The translations under genes and the position numbers were made by a program. Positions 24,351 to 33,471 of a DNA stretch of 64,000 bases are shown piece by piece. The DNA lies in contig JAUXAL010000005.1 in the NCBI GenBank assembly GCA_030619925.1, positions 1 to 64,000 on the forward strand. The letters are read 5' to 3'. Source of the stretch: Phycisphaerae bacterium. GTDB taxonomy: Bacteria > Planctomycetota > Phycisphaerae > Sedimentisphaerales > Anaerobacaceae. The notes beneath the pieces are model-generated. The model was not told the origin of the DNA, searched no databases, and saw only the letters and a list, made by a program, of their open reading frames with translations. Numbering within the stretch: position 1 is the first letter of the stretch; each line of letters opens with the position of its first letter.

Positions 24351-26297
24351 CTAATCCCTGGTGAAACGGCCGACAAACCCGCCGCCACTGGTCATTTTGA
24401 TCGTGAGTGTATAGCCGTGCCGCATGGTCCTGTCTTCCATGACCACTGCGGCGTCGTTCTCTTTGTCATCGCGGACCAGTGACGCGTTATATCGACCATC
24501 GCCAAGGAACGACAGCGGCACCTGAATCGTCTTTGCCTGCGGGCCGCACATGACGGCTAAGAACCACATGTCACCTGTGCGCCTTGCGAAGATGGCCAGC
24601 TCGCCGATCCTGGACTCCGGCAACACGATGGTTTCGTCCCACACAGCCGGAATGCTTTTGATAACGTCCACCGCCGGATTGTCAAGAACGGACTGCGGAT
24701 GCGCAGCGACCGTCAGCAGCGGGCTGGCGAAGATGACCAGACTGGCAATCTGGTGTGTCCAGGTTGAGTCGCGGCGGCGCTCGCCGAAGTGCATCGTCGT
24801 GTAGTCGGCGTGACCGGCCAGATAGCGAGTAAACGGCAGAATAGTTTCGTGGCGGGCGCGCTCGCGCAGTGAGCTGCTTTCCATGCCGCGGACCGCCTCG
24901 CGAACTATTTCATTGGGCCATGTGCGAGCCCGGCCCGTCGGCTTGTTCGCCCCGTGGAAGTTGACTACCATCTGATTCTCCGAGGCCTTCTTTAGAAGCT
25001 TCTCGTAATGGTCGATGACTTCCCTGGCTTCGTGATCGAGGAAGTCGACCTTAGCACCGGCGACTCCTAAACTGTGCAATCTCGTGAAAAACTCCTCACG
25101 CTCCTCCGGCGTGCCCAGTCGGTTGCTGTGTATCCAGAACAGCAACCGCACGCCCTGTTGCTTGGAGAACTCCACGATTTCCTTGATCTGCTTGTCGCTC
25201 CATCTGCTCCAGAAGCCCTCGAGGATGTGATATTCGTAGCCCAGCTGACCAGCCATTCGGGAAAACTCCTTCATACCTTCGAACGAGCGGTCTCCACCGT
25301 CAAGGTAGCGCCACACCGCCCGCCCAGGCTTGACCCATGCCGTCTTGATGCCGTCAGGGAAATACTTCGGGTCAGGTGGTGGACAGAGATTGGGCACTAT
25401 AGTGCTGTTGACCAGCGTATTAAGGTCGCGGCCGACCATCACGACGCGCCAGGGGGTCGTTATCGTCCCACTGACCGACGCCGGCTTGCCCAGTCGCCTG
25501 GCTTCCTCTCGCCCGTAGCGCAGCTCATACGGATAGTTCAACGGCTGGCGGTGGCCAAGCCCCATGATGAAGCCACGACGACCATCGGCCTCCAAGGCCA
25601 TGCCGCTGTAATTGACCAGGTTGGCCTCGGTGATCGAGCCGTAGCCGGCGTTGCCCGGCAGCTTGAACGTCACCGGCGGCCCCGCCCATTGCCCGGGCGA
25701 AACGTCGGAAATGTCGTTCTTCCGGTACGGAGCTTCATAATGCCCACCCAGGTCGTGGTACCAGACTGTGGAACCGGCCGGGATGACGAAGGTCGTGTAC
25801 TCATCCGGCACGCGCGAGGCGCCTTCATCACCGCCGATGACATGGCGGAAGGCCACGCCGTCGTTGAAGACGCGGATTTCCAGGACGTAGTCGATGAACG
25901 ACAAATCGTTCTGCAGCGATATCCGGGCGCCGTTGCATTGATTGACCGCCGTGCTGTGGGCTCCATGCCAAGGATAGGTCTCGTTGATCTGGTAGCTATC
26001 GGCATTGCCGAAAACAACTCCCGAAGAAAGATCATAGCCGTCCAGCTTCATAACGATAGTAGACGGGTCGATCACTGTCGTGTTCCCCAGTGTTACCGTG
26101 AAGGTCAGACGCTCGGCGTTGGGCAGGACTGTCAACTTAACTTTGCCATCCGGGCTGGCTACCTGTACCTGTTCCATCCGTACCCGTTGTGACCGTCTCG
26201 TCCTCTCGCGCTGCCTTGCGGCGAAGCTCGCCTCAACAAGAGAAAGTGCTACCGTCAGTCCGATGATCCCGTACTTCCTGATTTCTGGTCGTATCAT
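24351..26297 (-). CDS. GH97 family glycoside hydrolase, retaining type
   Basis: 648-aa secreted alpha-glycosidase. The signal peptide covers residues 1-28. The N-terminal super-sandwich (SPDGKVKLTVLPNAERLTFTVTLGN; YPWHGAHSTAVNQCNGARI) and the TIM barrel (KTAWVKPGRAVWRYLDGG; YEYHILEGFWSRW) are characteristic of GH97. In the segment GAKVDFLD, Asp418 matches the nucleophile Asp of retaining GH97 alpha-galactosidases, and NFHGANKPTG follows, so retaining chemistry is predicted rather than inverting alpha-glucosidase. Calcium-coordinating Glu in WPNEI is present. The C-terminal sandwich ends with TIKMTSGGGFVGRF. GGGAGG precedes the ATG. The truncated GH29-like gene is 63 bp downstream. Confidence 0.92.
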   Translation of the reverse strand: MIRPEIRKYGIIGLTVALSLVEASFAARQRERTRRSQRVRMEQVQVASPDGKVKLTVLPNAERLTFTVTLGNTTVIDPSTIVMKLDGYDLSSGVVFGNADSYQINETYPWHGAHSTAVNQCNGARISLQNDLSFIDYVLEIRVFNDGVAFRHVIGGDEGASRVPDEYTTFVIPAGSTVWYHDLGGHYEAPYRKNDISDVSPGQWAGPPVTFKLPGNAGYGSITEANLVNYSGMALEADGRRGFIMGLGHRQPLNYPYELRYGREEARRLGKPASVSGTITTPWRVVMVGRDLNTLVNSTIVPNLCPPPDPKYFPDGIKTAWVKPGRAVWRYLDGGDRSFEGMKEFSRMAGQLGYEYHILEGFWSRWSDKQIKEIVEFSKQQGVRLLFWIHSNRLGTPEEREEFFTRLHSLGVAGAKVDFLDHEAREVIDHYEKLLKKASENQMVVNFHGANKPTGRARTWPNEIVREAVRGMESSSLRERARHETILPFTRYLAGHADYTTMHFGERRRDSTWTHQIASLVIFASPLLTVAAHPQSVLDNPAVDVIKSIPAVWDETIVLPESRIGELAIFARRTGDMWFLAVMCGPQAKTIQVPLSFLGDGRYNASLVRDDKENDAAVVMEDRTMRHGYTLTIKMTSGGGFVGRFTRD

Positions 26298-27281
26298 GAT
26301 GGCCTCCCATTAATGTTCTCATACGAATGTTCCATTTCTAGCTACCATTTTCAGACTCCTCATTATTACTCTATGTTCCATAATTCAGCAAATCTCCAGC
26401 CCAAACGCATCAGCTACAATCGATGTGGTAGGACTATACGCCCACTATTGCACCTGCGATAACTCCAGTTCCCTCATCAACGAACATTCTACGAAAGAAT
26501 TGATTATCCTTCAAGTGGGCGGTACAAATCTCCATTATCCGGCCCGTCACTCTCTTCGCTCGCCTCGCCCAGAAACCAGCAAACTCTGGAACGAATCCAC
26601 GTCCCAGCTAAGCGGACAGTGAAGTTTAAAATGGGTCGCCTGATAAATGAAACAGAAGCTAAACAGCCAGAATGCAAAAGTATAGCAGTTACTTCAAGAC
26701 GCCCCCTTCCCTGCCAGAACGTTGTTGGACCGGTCCCACCAGCCTTCCAGGCCCAGTGCGCGCGCACAAAGCACCCCCAAATGGGGTTGTTTTCGGCACA
26801 CACCTGACTTCTAATGATGGCAAGACCGATCCATTTCTATCATCAATATACAACCTTTCTTCTTGTTCTTTTCCGGGTCTTCAATATATTAGAATCATTC
26901 ACATATGGCAGGTTAACGTAAGTTCTTCATTGACAGATAGACCAGAGTTTTTCGGGTAGACGACATCCACAAAAAGGCGCGGTTTTGGATAAACGTAATC
27001 TCAATGAAAGGTTGACCATATATTATGAAGAACGCGGCTGGGATCCCCAACTACCCACACACACACACAAAAACCAAACTTGAAATCTTGACTTATCGTT
27101 AGTTTAAGACCTTGAAATCTTCGTCTGAATTGGGACGATATTAAACTTTTCGCTCACGATGTTTTTTGCTAAAATTCGTGTACATATCCTTGGTTGTAAA
27201 TAAGAAGATGGTACGATAAAAAGCGAAAAAATATCAGGGAATGTGTTTTTGGATAGACTCTTATCACTGGGAGTATAAGTC
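26298..27281. other. 984-bp gene-free region
   Basis: No supported gene. It contains repeat copy A (26727-26797), a CACACA run at about 27056-27069 and otherwise unremarkable, increasingly AT-rich sequence leading to the transporter operon. Short open frames here lack ribosome sites and recognisable protein text. Confidence 0.6.
26727..26797 (+). repeat. Dispersed ~200-bp repeat, copy A (5' part only)
   Basis: GGACCGGTCCCACCAGCCTT, then AGGCCCAGTGCGCGCG and CAAATGGGG match the left part of copies B, D and E. The right part with the operator is missing. Confidence 0.55.
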
Positions 27282-28244
27282 ATGAAGAAGGTTGTAGGTG
27301 TAATTGCCCTGGTTGTAGTAGCAGCTGTCTTTATCATAATTGGAATCGTCCGGAAAGGGAGCAGCCATGACGAACGTCGTATCGCTGTGATTCCCAAAGG
27401 GACATCATCGGTTTTCTGGGAGTCAGTGCGTGCCGGGGCGAAAAAGGCAGGCAAGGAATTAGGCTATGAAATTTCCTGGAACGGTCCGGAACTTGAGAGC
27501 GATCGAGAAAGGCAAATACAGATAGTCGAAGATTTTATTGCCCTGAAAGTTGCGGGTGTTGTTCTGGCGCCCAATGGTAGTAATGCCCTCGTGCCTAAGG
27601 TGGAAGAAATGTTCGCCAAGAACATACCCTGCGTAATTATCGACTCGGAAATCAATACGGATAAGTATGTTTCGTTTGCGGCTACGAATAACTATCAAGG
27701 TGGTGTAATTGCAGCACGGCGAATGGGCAAGATTCTCGACGGAAAAGGCAAGGTGATCGTGGTTAAGTTTATGCCCGGTTCGGGCTCGACCACCAATCGG
27801 GAAAATGGCTTCATTGATACCATCGAAAAAGAATTTACTGGTATCGAAATCGTGGACACGAAATATGGAATGGCCACTGTGGAGACGGCATTACAAGCAG
27901 CCGAAGATTTGCTGACGAAACACACAGAACTCGACGGTCTTTATGCTTGTAATGCGGGTACTTCTGTGGGGTCGGCACAGGCGCTGCAGAGCCAGGGTCG
28001 AACCGATAAAATAAAGATGGTTGGTTTCGATGCAGAAGAGACGCTCATCGATAAGCTCAGGTCGGGAGTGATTGATTCTTTGGTGGTACAGGACCCTTAC
28101 AAAATGGGATATATAGGAGTCAAGACTCTGGTTGACAAAATCAATGGTAAAGAAGTACCCAAATTAATAGATACAGGTGTTGAACTGATAACTGTAGAAC
28201 GCTTAGAGGAACCTAAGATCAAGGCTTTACTTAACCTGCAATGA
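27282..28244 (+). CDS. Sugar ABC transporter substrate-binding protein
   Basis: 320-aa periplasmic binding protein of the ribose/galactose/inositol type (Peripla_BP_4). The mature domain starts RRIAVIPKGTSSVFWESVRAG and continues with KVAGVVLAPNGSNALVPKV, VSFAATNNYQGGVIAARRM, GLYACNAGTSVGSAQAL and IDSLVVQDPYKMGYIGVKT, as in the family. The N-terminus (VVGVIALVVVAAVFIIIGIV) has no lipobox Cys, so it is probably held by an uncleaved anchor. Its stop overlaps the next gene by 4 bp. It is the first of a three-gene transporter next to iolA and converging on iolBCD, so myo-inositol or a related cyclitol is the most likely ligand; that is inference from context. GGGAG precedes the ATG. Confidence 0.92.
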   Translation: MKKVVGVIALVVVAAVFIIIGIVRKGSSHDERRIAVIPKGTSSVFWESVRAGAKKAGKELGYEISWNGPELESDRERQIQIVEDFIALKVAGVVLAPNGSNALVPKVEEMFAKNIPCVIIDSEINTDKYVSFAATNNYQGGVIAARRMGKILDGKGKVIVVKFMPGSGSTTNRENGFIDTIEKEFTGIEIVDTKYGMATVETALQAAEDLLTKHTELDGLYACNAGTSVGSAQALQSQGRTDKIKMVGFDAEETLIDKLRSGVIDSLVVQDPYKMGYIGVKTLVDKINGKEVPKLIDTGVELITVERLEEPKIKALLNLQ

Positions 28245-29785
28245 TAGCAACTACCCATAGAAATCGATTCTCAGACGTAGAAATTGCATTGCGTATGAGG
28301 GGAATTTCTAAACAGTTTGGACCTGTGCAGGCTCTTTCAGAGGTCAGTCTTACGGTCCGCCGCGGTACGATCCATACCCTGGTGGGTGAAAACGGGGCTG
28401 GCAAATCAACGTTAATGAAAATCCTGGCAGGCGTATATCAGCCCAACAGCGGATCGATTGAAATCAATGGGAAGCAACAGAGACTCTCTAAACCGGGCGA
28501 AGCTCTCGCGGCCGGAATATCGATGATATATCAGGAGCTGGACCTGGCTGAACATTTAACAGTGGCGGAAAATGTGTTCCTGGGAATGGAACTGTCGGGA
28601 CGGCTACCTTTCATAATGGACCACAAAAAGATGATAGCCCAGACAACTAAAATAGCGCAGCGTTTTAACTTTAAGATTGACCCGACGGCCGTCGTAGAGG
28701 AACTTCCCATGGGGGATTGCCAGATTGTTGAGATCCTCAAAGCCCTGATGCGTAATGCATCCATAATTGTTATGGATGAGCCAACATCGTCTCTGTCTGA
28801 AAGTGAAGTAGCAATGCTTTTCGAGTTAGTAAGAGCTCTGCGCGAACAGGGGCTTTCCATTATCTATATTTCCCATCGGCTGGAAGAAATTGTGGGATTA
28901 GCGGATGATGTCAGTGTGTTGCGGGACGGCCGGATGGTTCATTCCGGGTCAATGGCGAAACTGGATATTCCCAAAATTGTCCACTACATGGTGGGAAGAG
29001 AGTTGAAGGATTTCTTTCCTACCCGAAATGTCAATATCGGCGCAATTCGTGTTAAGGTCAGAAACCTTTCCTCTGGAAATGGGGTAGAGAATATTTCTTT
29101 CGATATTCGAAAAGGTGAAATTGTGGGAATGGCGGGACTGGTCGGTGCTGGACGGACCCAAGTCGCCCGGGCACTGTTTGGTATCGATAGAAAAACTTCC
29201 GGTGCTATCGAGCTTGACGGATGCAGGTTAGAGATTAGCTCGCCGACTGATGCCATAGCCAACCATATTGCATTTTTAACCGAAGACCGTAAGCGCACCG
29301 GATTATGCCTGGAACTTCCTTGCAGTTGGAATATAACCTTGCCGAATCTGATAGCAATAGGCATGAAGAACATCATCAAACCCGGCCGGGAAAACAAAAT
29401 CGTGACAAATATTGCAAGGCGGATTTCCATCAAATGGTTGGGACCGCAGGCACCGGTGGATTCCCTTTCCGGGGGGAATCAACAGAAAATTCTTATCGCC
29501 CGCTGGTTATTAGCTGAGTCAAAGTTCATGATTTTTGATGAACCCACGCGTGGTATAGATGTCGGAGCGAAAAAGGAAGTGTACTCGCTTCTTAAAGAAC
29601 TGGCCGCGGAAGGCAAAGCGATACTGTTTATATCATCTGAATTGCCGGAGTTGTTCGGAATAGCCGATCGAATCTTGGTGATGCGCCGGGGACGACTCGT
29701 GGGAAATGTAAATCCCCAAAAAACCACTCAAGAAGAAGTTATGCACTTGGCAGCAGTGGAGGCTCTTAATGAGAAAAATGAGTAA
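28241..29785 (+). CDS. Sugar ABC transporter ATP-binding protein (RbsA/MglA-like)
   Basis: 514-aa tandem ATPase. The first half has Walker A GENGAGKST and Walker B ASIIVMDEPTSSL, with the MglA-type substitute for the signature (LPMGDCQIVEI). The second half has a degenerate Walker A (GLVGAGRTQVARALFG), the signature LSGGNQQK and FMIFDEPTRGIDVG. This asymmetry is normal for carbohydrate-uptake type 2 transporters. It would power import with the permease that follows. The start overlaps the upstream stop (ATGA), and the end overlaps the permease by 17 bp, indicating translational coupling. Confidence 0.95.
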   Translation: MIATTHRNRFSDVEIALRMRGISKQFGPVQALSEVSLTVRRGTIHTLVGENGAGKSTLMKILAGVYQPNSGSIEINGKQQRLSKPGEALAAGISMIYQELDLAEHLTVAENVFLGMELSGRLPFIMDHKKMIAQTTKIAQRFNFKIDPTAVVEELPMGDCQIVEILKALMRNASIIVMDEPTSSLSESEVAMLFELVRALREQGLSIIYISHRLEEIVGLADDVSVLRDGRMVHSGSMAKLDIPKIVHYMVGRELKDFFPTRNVNIGAIRVKVRNLSSGNGVENISFDIRKGEIVGMAGLVGAGRTQVARALFGIDRKTSGAIELDGCRLEISSPTDAIANHIAFLTEDRKRTGLCLELPCSWNITLPNLIAIGMKNIIKPGRENKIVTNIARRISIKWLGPQAPVDSLSGGNQQKILIARWLLAESKFMIFDEPTRGIDVGAKKEVYSLLKELAAEGKAILFISSELPELFGIADRILVMRRGRLVGNVNPQKTTQEEVMHLAAVEALNEKNE

Positions 29786-30740
29786 ATTGGTAAGGCAGTT
29801 GCTGCCCTTTGGTAGTCTAATATTGATAATCTGTACTCTCTCAGCCCTGAAACCTGATACATTCCTATCAACGGGCAATTTTCTGAATGTGTTGCGTCGC
29901 TCAAGTGTCAATGGCATTATAGCGGTGGGAATGACAGCAATTATCATTTCCGCGGGAATCGATCTATCTGTAGGATCAATGATGGCTCTCAGTGGTATGG
30001 TCGGTGCCTGGGTGATGATCGTAATCGGTGGGACCAATCCCCAAGGAGCGGCCCTGGTTATCGGTACCTTTGTCGGGATTGTTACGGGGCTTGCTTGTGG
30101 CTTCCTGAACGGCGTGTTCGTTACCAAGCTCAAGCTCCCTCCGTTTGTTGTCACCTTGGGCACCATGAGTACTTTTCGCGGGATTTCTTATGTCATGAAT
30201 GCCGGAAAACCTTATAATGTTCCTCACTACAAATACCTGAACGAGGGAGTTGTTCTGGGAATCCCCATTTCCGTTTTGATTTTTGCTGTTATTATTACCC
30301 TTGCAGGTTTGCTGTTAAGGTACAGTCGGCTGGGACGCTATACTTATGCTATCGGGTCAAATAGAGAAGCGGCCTTTCATGCAGGCGTGAATGTGGATTC
30401 TTATTTGATACGCATTTATGCTCTAACTGGTTTGGTTGTGGGAATAGCCGCAATGATCACCACTAGTCGAGCTGTCTCAGCGCAACCGACTGCCGGTGTC
30501 ACCTTAGAGCTCGACATAATTGCCGCAGTAGTGATCGGCGGCGCGAGTCTGTCCGGAGGCAGAGGGACAATAATCGGTACATTAATAGGAACACTTTTAA
30601 TAAGCTTTTTGCGAAATGGATGTACGCTATTAGACATCTCCACTAATGTTCAGCTGATAGTGATTGGGGCCATAATTATTGTAGCGGTTGCGGTTGATCA
30701 ATTGGCGCGTTCCAAGGCAGCGGTTGGACAAACTGAGTAA
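29769..30740 (+). CDS. Sugar ABC transporter permease (RbsC-like)
   Basis: 323-aa inner-membrane permease with about ten helices. GIDLSVGSMMALSGMVGAW, LVIGTFVGIVTGLACGFLNG, PPFVVTLGTMSTFRGISYVM and VVIGGASLSGGRGTIIGTLIG are the conserved segments of the BPD_transp_2 family, the last including the loop that contacts the ATPase. Third gene of the coupled operon. No further transporter subunit is needed in this family. iolA starts about 215 bp downstream on the same strand, so it may be on the same transcript. Confidence 0.95.
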   Translation: MRKMSKLVRQLLPFGSLILIICTLSALKPDTFLSTGNFLNVLRRSSVNGIIAVGMTAIIISAGIDLSVGSMMALSGMVGAWVMIVIGGTNPQGAALVIGTFVGIVTGLACGFLNGVFVTKLKLPPFVVTLGTMSTFRGISYVMNAGKPYNVPHYKYLNEGVVLGIPISVLIFAVIITLAGLLLRYSRLGRYTYAIGSNREAAFHAGVNVDSYLIRIYALTGLVVGIAAMITTSRAVSAQPTAGVTLELDIIAAVVIGGASLSGGRGTIIGTLIGTLLISFLRNGCTLLDISTNVQLIVIGAIIIVAVAVDQLARSKAAVGQTE

Positions 30741-30954
30741 ACGCGTACACTCCTGCTCTGATGATGTTTACTATGGTCGGCGTGTGAAGATATTGAACAA
30801 ATGTGTGGAGCTGAAAAGAAAGACAATTCTTGAAAGAAAAGAATATAGCAGTAAAATCATTGAAACAGGAGTTGATATCGTCTCCTAATTGAAAGCTAAT
30901 TTTGTCTCACTTTTGCTTAAGGCATACACGAAATTGTAAATAAGGTTGTGCGAA

Positions 30955-32436
30955 ATGCCTTTGAAGACCGTAAAGAATTACATCAACGGCCGATGGGCCG
31001 AAGCGCAAAACGCATCTTACCTCGATGTAGAAAATCCCAGTACCGGCAAGGTAATAGCCAGGACGCCGCTGTCAACCAAAGAAGAAGCGAACCGCGCCAT
31101 CGAGGCAGCAGCCGAGGCCTATGAGGGCTGGAGCAAAACACCGGTTGCAAGACGCGTAAAACCGCTCTACAAGTTAGTTGGGCTTATAGAGCAGAACGAG
31201 GAAAAGATAGCCCGAACATTAGTTGAGGAAATGGGCAAATCACTACCGGACGCCAGAGCGGAGATCAAGCGCATGCTGGAGAATTGCGAGGTTGCCTGCG
31301 GGATGCCGGTGCTTCAGATGGGCGACATCCTTTCGGGATGCTCCTACGGTATTGACGGAGAGGTACTTCGACTGCCGTTAGGTGTTTTTACAATGATAGC
31401 GCCCTTTAACTTCCCCGCGATGGTGCCATTTTGGTTCCTTCCTTATGCTTTAGCCACGGGCAATACCTACGTGGTTAAGGCTTCGGAACAGGTGCCTTTA
31501 ACGATGCAGCTCGTTACTGAGCTTATCGACCGGACCGGCTTACCGCCGGGCGTATTTAGCCTTGTCAACGGAGATAGGGTTGTCGCTGAGGCCTTCCTTG
31601 AGCACCCAAAAGTTAAAGGCGTCTCGATCGTAGGCAGAAGCGCGACGTGCAGGGTGATCGCTCGAAAGTGTGCTCAGACCAACAAACGTTTCCAGGCCAT
31701 GGGCGGAGCCAAGAATCACCTCGTAGTCATGCCCGATGCTAAAGTAGACCAGGTGATTCGCAACATGGTTACATCCTGTTACGGCTGTGCGGGCCAGAGA
31801 TGTATGGCTGCTTCGGCAATCGTGCCCGTCGGTGACCAAATGTATAGGACCGTCTGCGAGAAATTTATTGAAGCTTCACAAGAAGTACTTGTGGCAGACC
31901 CTCTCGATCCAAACGTGGCCGATGAACCGATGGTGATGGGCCCCGTCATATCAGCCAACGCCAAAGAGTTCATTCTTGAAATGATTGCTGTCGGCGCCGA
32001 AGAAGGAGCGACATTGGCCCTGGATGGACGTGACATTGTTATGCCAGGCTGTGAGAAGGGCTATTTCATCGGGCCAACCGTTTTCACCGACGTCAAGCCC
32101 GGCATGAAAATCCACAACACAGAAATCTTTGGCCCAGTCATTGTGATCCTGAAAGCCCAAACGCTCGACGAGGCGATAAAGATAATAAATGAGCATGAGT
32201 ACGGCAACGGAGCGTCGATTTATACACAAAATGGTCACTGGGCCCGCAGATTTAAGCTCGAGGTCGAATGTGGAATGATAGGTGTCAACGTCGGCATTCC
32301 CGCCCCCGTAGCCCAGCTACCGTTTGGCGGGATGAAGAACTCCCTGTTTTCCGATATCAAAGCCCAGGGCAAAGCGATAATAAACTTCTTCACCCAAGAT
32401 AAGATAGTCACAGAGCGTTACTGGCCGGAAAACTGA
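30955..32436 (+). CDS. iolA: Methylmalonate-semialdehyde dehydrogenase (CoA-acylating)
   Basis: 493-aa aldehyde dehydrogenase of the MmsA/IolA type, which converts malonate semialdehyde (last step of inositol breakdown) or methylmalonate semialdehyde to acetyl- or propionyl-CoA with NAD and CoA. The nucleophile is Cys283 in GCAGQRCMAAS. The family-specific MGGAKNHLVVMPDA segment is present, and the NAD-binding PFNFPAMVPFWFLPYALATGNT is typical. The C-terminal PFGGMKNSLFSD also fits. The ATG at 30955 is preferred over a TTG at 30946 because TAAGG lies at proper distance. It is convergent with the iolBCD-aldolase operon, which supports the IolA role over valine catabolism. Confidence 0.93.
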   Translation: MPLKTVKNYINGRWAEAQNASYLDVENPSTGKVIARTPLSTKEEANRAIEAAAEAYEGWSKTPVARRVKPLYKLVGLIEQNEEKIARTLVEEMGKSLPDARAEIKRMLENCEVACGMPVLQMGDILSGCSYGIDGEVLRLPLGVFTMIAPFNFPAMVPFWFLPYALATGNTYVVKASEQVPLTMQLVTELIDRTGLPPGVFSLVNGDRVVAEAFLEHPKVKGVSIVGRSATCRVIARKCAQTNKRFQAMGGAKNHLVVMPDAKVDQVIRNMVTSCYGCAGQRCMAASAIVPVGDQMYRTVCEKFIEASQEVLVADPLDPNVADEPMVMGPVISANAKEFILEMIAVGAEEGATLALDGRDIVMPGCEKGYFIGPTVFTDVKPGMKIHNTEIFGPVIVILKAQTLDEAIKIINEHEYGNGASIYTQNGHWARRFKLEVECGMIGVNVGIPAPVAQLPFGGMKNSLFSDIKAQGKAIINFFTQDKIVTERYWPEN

Positions 32437-32486
32437 AGTCTTCGCCCAGACCCGCCTGCTTCAAAAATCGACGTTGACTATCTGGT

Positions 32487-33443
32487 TCACACATACCAAT
32501 CATAACTTAGCTCAGGAGAATCATAAACTTCGGTAAAAGGCCGCCCCAACGCCTCACAAAGCGATCGTAATCGTCGCATTCGCTCATACCCGACAGTCCG
32601 GAGAAAATTGTTTCTCACAACAATATCCAGCGTTACCGCTTCTTTCCAGACAGCTCGCCCTGCCATCACACCACTGGCTCCTGCCTCACAGGCAACGCGC
32701 ACCTGCTTCAAAAAAGTATCATAAGAAACACCGGCGGACAATAATACCCAGGGAACCGCACTTGCATCCGTCAACTCTTCGCATGCATCACGCCAGATAT
32801 TTTCATCCGGTTCGGCGCTCACATCCACAGGAAATTCCGCTTTGAGAATATCAGCACCCAACGGAACCAGACGACGCGCAGTTTCAATTACGACCTTACG
32901 TCTTTGTTCGGGTGGCAAAGGCCCTTGCGAACCGTCAGAAGCGCACGATAAAGGCTCAAGGAAAAAAGGAATGTCATATTGCACGCAATCCTGGGCCACT
33001 TTCTGAACAAGCTTCTGGCGTTCGCTGGCTTCCGGGGCCTCCGGATGATAGTAAAGCAGCATTTTCACGGCTGACGCCCCCATACGAACAGTCTTTTCAA
33101 CCGACCAGTTCTCAACCAGGCTTGTCGAACGATTTAAAGGGTCGCCCGTCGAACCGGTATCCAAAGCAACAATCAAGCCTGTCTTAGCGGGCATCGAGCC
33201 ATCCGCCACACATTGCCCGGCAGCCGTTTCCGGATCCAATATAACTGCGGATGTCACCGGTGCCAACTGCCGCACAATATCTCTTTTAAGGGCGGTTAAC
33301 GCTTCATTTGTCTTGCCCTGAGGTGACTCTTTTTCCAGCGAACGACGAAGTGGACCCCGGTGGTCGACCGCCAATCCGGCAAAAGTACCTGTCGAACCGG
33401 TGGTCTGCTGCAACCTCCGCCATTTACCAATGGTCATTGCCAT
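32487..33443 (-). CDS. LacD-family class I aldolase, probable DKGP aldolase
   Basis: 318-aa protein of the tagatose-1,6-bisphosphate aldolase (LacD) family. Lys127 in ASAVKMLLYY and Lys201 in ADILKAEFPVD correspond to the two active-site lysines of LacD, the latter forming the Schiff base. It is the last gene of the iolB-iolC-iolD operon, 28 bp after iolD. The pathway needs an aldolase that splits 5-dehydro-2-deoxygluconate 6-phosphate after IolC; no class II IolJ is present here. The related class I domain DUF2090 does that job when fused to IolC in proteobacteria. I infer that this protein fills the IolJ role; it could instead act on tagatose or sulfofructose phosphate. Start at MAMTIGKW is supported by GGGAG. 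Confidence 0.88.
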   Translation of the reverse strand: MAMTIGKWRRLQQTTGSTGTFAGLAVDHRGPLRRSLEKESPQGKTNEALTALKRDIVRQLAPVTSAVILDPETAAGQCVADGSMPAKTGLIVALDTGSTGDPLNRSTSLVENWSVEKTVRMGASAVKMLLYYHPEAPEASERQKLVQKVAQDCVQYDIPFFLEPLSCASDGSQGPLPPEQRRKVVIETARRLVPLGADILKAEFPVDVSAEPDENIWRDACEELTDASAVPWVLLSAGVSYDTFLKQVRVACEAGASGVMAGRAVWKEAVTLDIVVRNNFLRTVGYERMRRLRSLCEALGRPFTEVYDSPELSYDWYV

Positions 33444-33471
33444 ATTCTTCTCCCAAAAGGAATACTGCGTA

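Noticed and set aside
25074..26192. Plus-strand open frame of 372 codons
   Set aside because: Antisense to the GH97 gene; codon-bias shadow.
30688..30888. 66-codon frame between the permease and iolA
   Set aside because: It overlaps the permease end by 53 bp, has no ribosome site and its text is not family-like.
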